From assembly GCA_937927625.1 (NCBI GenBank), contig CALBSD010000062.1, positions 1 through 7,569 on the forward strand: 7,569 bases of DNA. Direction: 5' to 3'. Source of the stretch: an uncultured Actinomycetes bacterium (GTDB taxonomy: Bacteria > Actinomycetota > Acidimicrobiia > Acidimicrobiales > Ilumatobacteraceae). Below are positions 5,742 through 7,569 of this stretch, piece after piece (the stretch's first letter is position 1; every line of letters begins with the position of its first letter). A model generated the notes under the pieces. That model made no database searches, had not been told where the DNA came from, and worked only from the letters and a program-made list of their open reading frames with translations. The translations under genes and the position numbers were made by a program.

Positions 5742-7088
5742 AGGGTAGGCGCAAAACGACGCATCATGTGCGGACTTGGTCTGGTTCTTGTCGCGCCAGT
5801 GATGGGAGTCCTTTCGGCGAACGGCGCGCAGGCCGCGACGGGTGCAGAAAAGTTGGCCCCCGTGGACGTGGTTGAGGTCAGTGGCATCGTCGACAACATC
5901 GTGGCCGAGAGCATCGGTGAGTCGATTCTTCGCTCGCAGGACAATGGCGCACAAGCAGTGGTGTTGCAGTTCAACACCAAGGGTGCAGTTGTTGGTCGTG
6001 ATCGCATGGCAGAAATTGCCGCAGCAATTCAGGCATCAAAGATTCCTGTGGCTATCTGGGTTGGTCCTAGTGGCGCACGCGCATACGGATTGCCAGCGCA
6101 GTTGTTGGCAGTAGCCGACGTCACCGCAATGGCACCAGGTGCGCGCATTGGTCGCACCGGCACGATGTTGATGGTGAATGGCAAGCAATTGACATTCGGT
6201 ATGGCCGATGATGCATTGCATTCAAAGACACTTGGATTCCTCGAAGCACGGGAACAGAAGGTGCTGAAGTTTTCTACCGATGACCGCGGTGTTCCTGTGT
6301 TGCGCAACATGTTGTACGCACTTGATGGAATAACTGTTCGTGGCGTCACACTCGACACAGTTGCGGATGTTCTTGATAAGAACGGTCAAGTCACTCGTGA
6401 AGCAACAACAGTGCGCTTCTTCAAACTTGGACTCATGCCTCGTTTGTTGCACACCGTTGCAAGCCCGCCATCGGCGTACTTGCTCACCACCATTGGTCTT
6501 GCATTGTTGATCTTTGAATTCTTCACCGCAGGCATTGGCGTAGGCGCCTTTGTTGGCGCTGTGTGTCTCATCCTCGGAACATTGGGCTTGGGTGCATTGC
6601 CGATGAGCGGATTTGGCCTGACTTTATTGATTCTTTCGATGGTGGCGTTCGCTGTTGATGTGCAGGTAGGCGTACCGCGTTTTTGGACAGGTGTCGGACT
6701 CGTCTCGTATGTCGTTGCTTCGTTCACGATGTTCCGCAATGTTGACGGACTGACAATGCGTCCATCTTGGATCTCGTTGTCTGTCTGCATCATCGGTGTG
6801 GCACTGACGTTCATTGTGGGCATGCCATCGATGGTGCGCACACGATTTGCGACGCCAACAATTGGTCGTGACAACTTGATTGGCACAACAGGTGTTGCTG
6901 TTGGTGAAGTGAACCCAGAGGGAATCGTGTTGGTTGATGGCGCGCAGTGGCGTGCACGTACTAACCGTGCAACACCTCTTGCCAATAACGATGCAGTTCG
7001 CGTTGCGAGCATTGATGGCATCACGTTGCAAGTGGAACCACTTGAAGGTGCTGCGAAGGATTACCGAGAGGCGCGCAAGTCGCACTAG
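5739..7088 (+). CDS. NfeD-family membrane protein with degenerate ClpP-like protease domain
   Basis: The protein is 449 residues from the TTG start. It has a signal peptide at about 1-32 (basic MRVGAKRR, hydrophobic core, probable cleavage at AQA-A near 32/33). A ClpP/crotonase-like domain follows at about 42-235. Then come about five membrane segments (near 246-266, 268-287, 291-309, 315-333 and 345-363) and a C-terminal NfeD OB-fold-like domain at about 373-436 (GTTGVAVGEVNPEG, DGAQWRAR, VASIDGITLQVEP). This matches long NfeD1b proteins, membrane partners of stomatin/SPFH proteins. The protease-like domain keeps PSGARA at 110-115 and VTAMAPGARIG at 128-138. However, the usual A-S-A-G that follows PSGARA, with the nucleophilic Ser, reads Y-G-L-P here, and NTPGG reads NTKGA. 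Proteolysis is therefore doubtful. No stomatin gene is in the window. The gene is divergent from the ATPase operon and 5 bases from the fxsA-like gene. Confidence 0.88.
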   Translation: MRVGAKRRIMCGLGLVLVAPVMGVLSANGAQAATGAEKLAPVDVVEVSGIVDNIVAESIGESILRSQDNGAQAVVLQFNTKGAVVGRDRMAEIAAAIQASKIPVAIWVGPSGARAYGLPAQLLAVADVTAMAPGARIGRTGTMLMVNGKQLTFGMADDALHSKTLGFLEAREQKVLKFSTDDRGVPVLRNMLYALDGITVRGVTLDTVADVLDKNGQVTREATTVRFFKLGLMPRLLHTVASPPSAYLLTTIGLALLIFEFFTAGIGVGAFVGAVCLILGTLGLGALPMSGFGLTLLILSMVAFAVDVQVGVPRFWTGVGLVSYVVASFTMFRNVDGLTMRPSWISLSVCIIGVALTFIVGMPSMVRTRFATPTIGRDNLIGTTGVAVGEVNPEGIVLVDGAQWRARTNRATPLANNDAVRVASIDGITLQVEPLEGAAKDYREARKSH

Positions 7089-7093
7089 CGGCC

Positions 7094-7564
7094 ATGTTTC
7101 TTCTCATCATCTCTCTCGTTGTGGTGTTGCCACTGATTGAGTTGTATTTCATTGTCCAAGTGGGACACCATCTAGGAATCATCCCCACCATCACATTGCT
7201 GATCGTGATTTCAGCCGTGGGTTCTGCATTGGTGAAGCGTGAGGGCATCAAAGCGTTTCGTCGGTTCATGGCAGCTGCGCAAGCAGGCGAGCAACTGACA
7301 AAAGAAATCGCCAATGGCGTGTGCATTCTTGCGGCAGGCGTGTTCTTGCTGGCTCCCGGATTCATCTCTGATGCATTGGCAATTGTCCTTCTTCTTCCAC
7401 CTGTCCGTTTGGTCATTGTTCGCGTTGCTGGTCGGCGTATTCACGGAACCACCACAGTGATTAAGGGCACCCATTCGGGACCTAGGGTTGAATACAGGGG
7501 ATATCTGTCAAAGTCGAACGACGTGATTGATGTTGAACCACTCGAAGGGGATGATGAGCGGTGA
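7094..7564 (+). CDS. fxsA: FxsA-family membrane protein
   Basis: This 156-residue protein has an FxsA domain at about 1-115: hydrophobic segments at about 2-23 and 27-47, a polar connector VKREGIKAFRRF (47-58), and a long hydrophobic stretch at about 75-110 with LLAPGFISD and LLLPPVR. P13, E16, the APGF turn and PPVR are typical of the family. The tail after 113 is polar and ends acidic (VEPLEGDDER). In E. coli overproduced FxsA relieves exclusion of phage T7 by the F plasmid; its normal role is not known. The ATG lies five bases after the nfeD-like stop without its own ribosome binding site, so re-initiation after nfeD translation is likely. The pairing suggests a shared membrane function but does not prove it. 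Confidence 0.9.
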   Translation: MFLLIISLVVVLPLIELYFIVQVGHHLGIIPTITLLIVISAVGSALVKREGIKAFRRFMAAAQAGEQLTKEIANGVCILAAGVFLLAPGFISDALAIVLLLPPVRLVIVRVAGRRIHGTTTVIKGTHSGPRVEYRGYLSKSNDVIDVEPLEGDDER

Positions 7565-7569
7565 GTAAT
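7561..7569 (+). CDS. Possible start of a downstream gene (partial)
   Basis: GTG at 7561-7563 overlaps the fxsA TGA stop as GTGA, the same arrangement as the bagA/bagB junction, and continues GTG AGT AAT to the window edge. A purine-rich AAGGGG lies about ten bases upstream. Only three codons are visible, so the product is unknown and the gene may not exist. Confidence 0.3.

Noticed and set aside
5723..6007. 95-residue N-terminal extension of the BagA-like protein
   Set aside because: The frame stays open, but this part is antisense to the nfeD-like gene, shows no family motif and is Thr/Pro/Ser-rich. The ATPase family starts about 16 residues before Walker A.
6386..7024. 212-codon open frame on the minus strand
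   Set aside because: It is antisense to the membrane and OB-fold part of the NfeD-like gene, with a low-complexity Thr/Pro/Arg-rich translation and no motif.

Overview
The window looks like a gene-dense stretch of an actinobacterial chromosome. GC content is moderate, GTG and TTG starts occur, and Shine-Dalgarno sites are few. Two adjacent Get3/ArsA-like ATPases resemble the Mycobacterium tuberculosis pair Rv3679/Rv3680 (BagA/BagB). Together with a lysC that carries a strong internal start, this points to Actinomycetota. The marked use of GCA and TTG codons and the layout would fit an aquatic Acidimicrobiia-type lineage, but that placement is inference.

Bases 96-3259 (plus strand) are an amino-acid biosynthesis block: aspartate kinase (lysC, with a probable internally initiated beta subunit), a class I SAM-dependent methyltransferase of unknown substrate, and aspartate-semialdehyde dehydrogenase (asd). 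LysC and Asd are the first two enzymes of the aspartate pathway leading to lysine, threonine, methionine and diaminopimelate. The methyltransferase sits between them with gaps of 21 and 11 bases, so the three are probably co-transcribed.

Bases 3272-5722 (minus strand) are a convergent operon. Read in transcription order it holds a BagA-like ATPase, a BagB-like ATPase (4-base GTGA overlap) and a stand-alone, atypical response-regulator receiver protein with an acidic tail (10-base gap). A GC-rich inverted repeat lies at the junction with asd.

Bases 5739-7564 (plus strand) start only 16 bases from the divergent bagA-like gene. They encode an exported and membrane-anchored NfeD-family protein, whose protease-like domain appears to have lost its catalytic serine, followed by an FxsA-family membrane protein. 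A further gene may start at 7561 by another GTGA overlap and run out of the window.

The central and right parts form a possible module: an asymmetric Get3-like ATPase pair, a possibly non-canonical receiver protein, and two membrane proteins. Membrane-protein targeting or quality control would be a reasonable hypothesis. Nothing in the sequence proves that these genes work together. I found no RNA genes, CRISPR arrays, insertion sequences or phage genes, and no gene-free stretch longer than about 95 bases.
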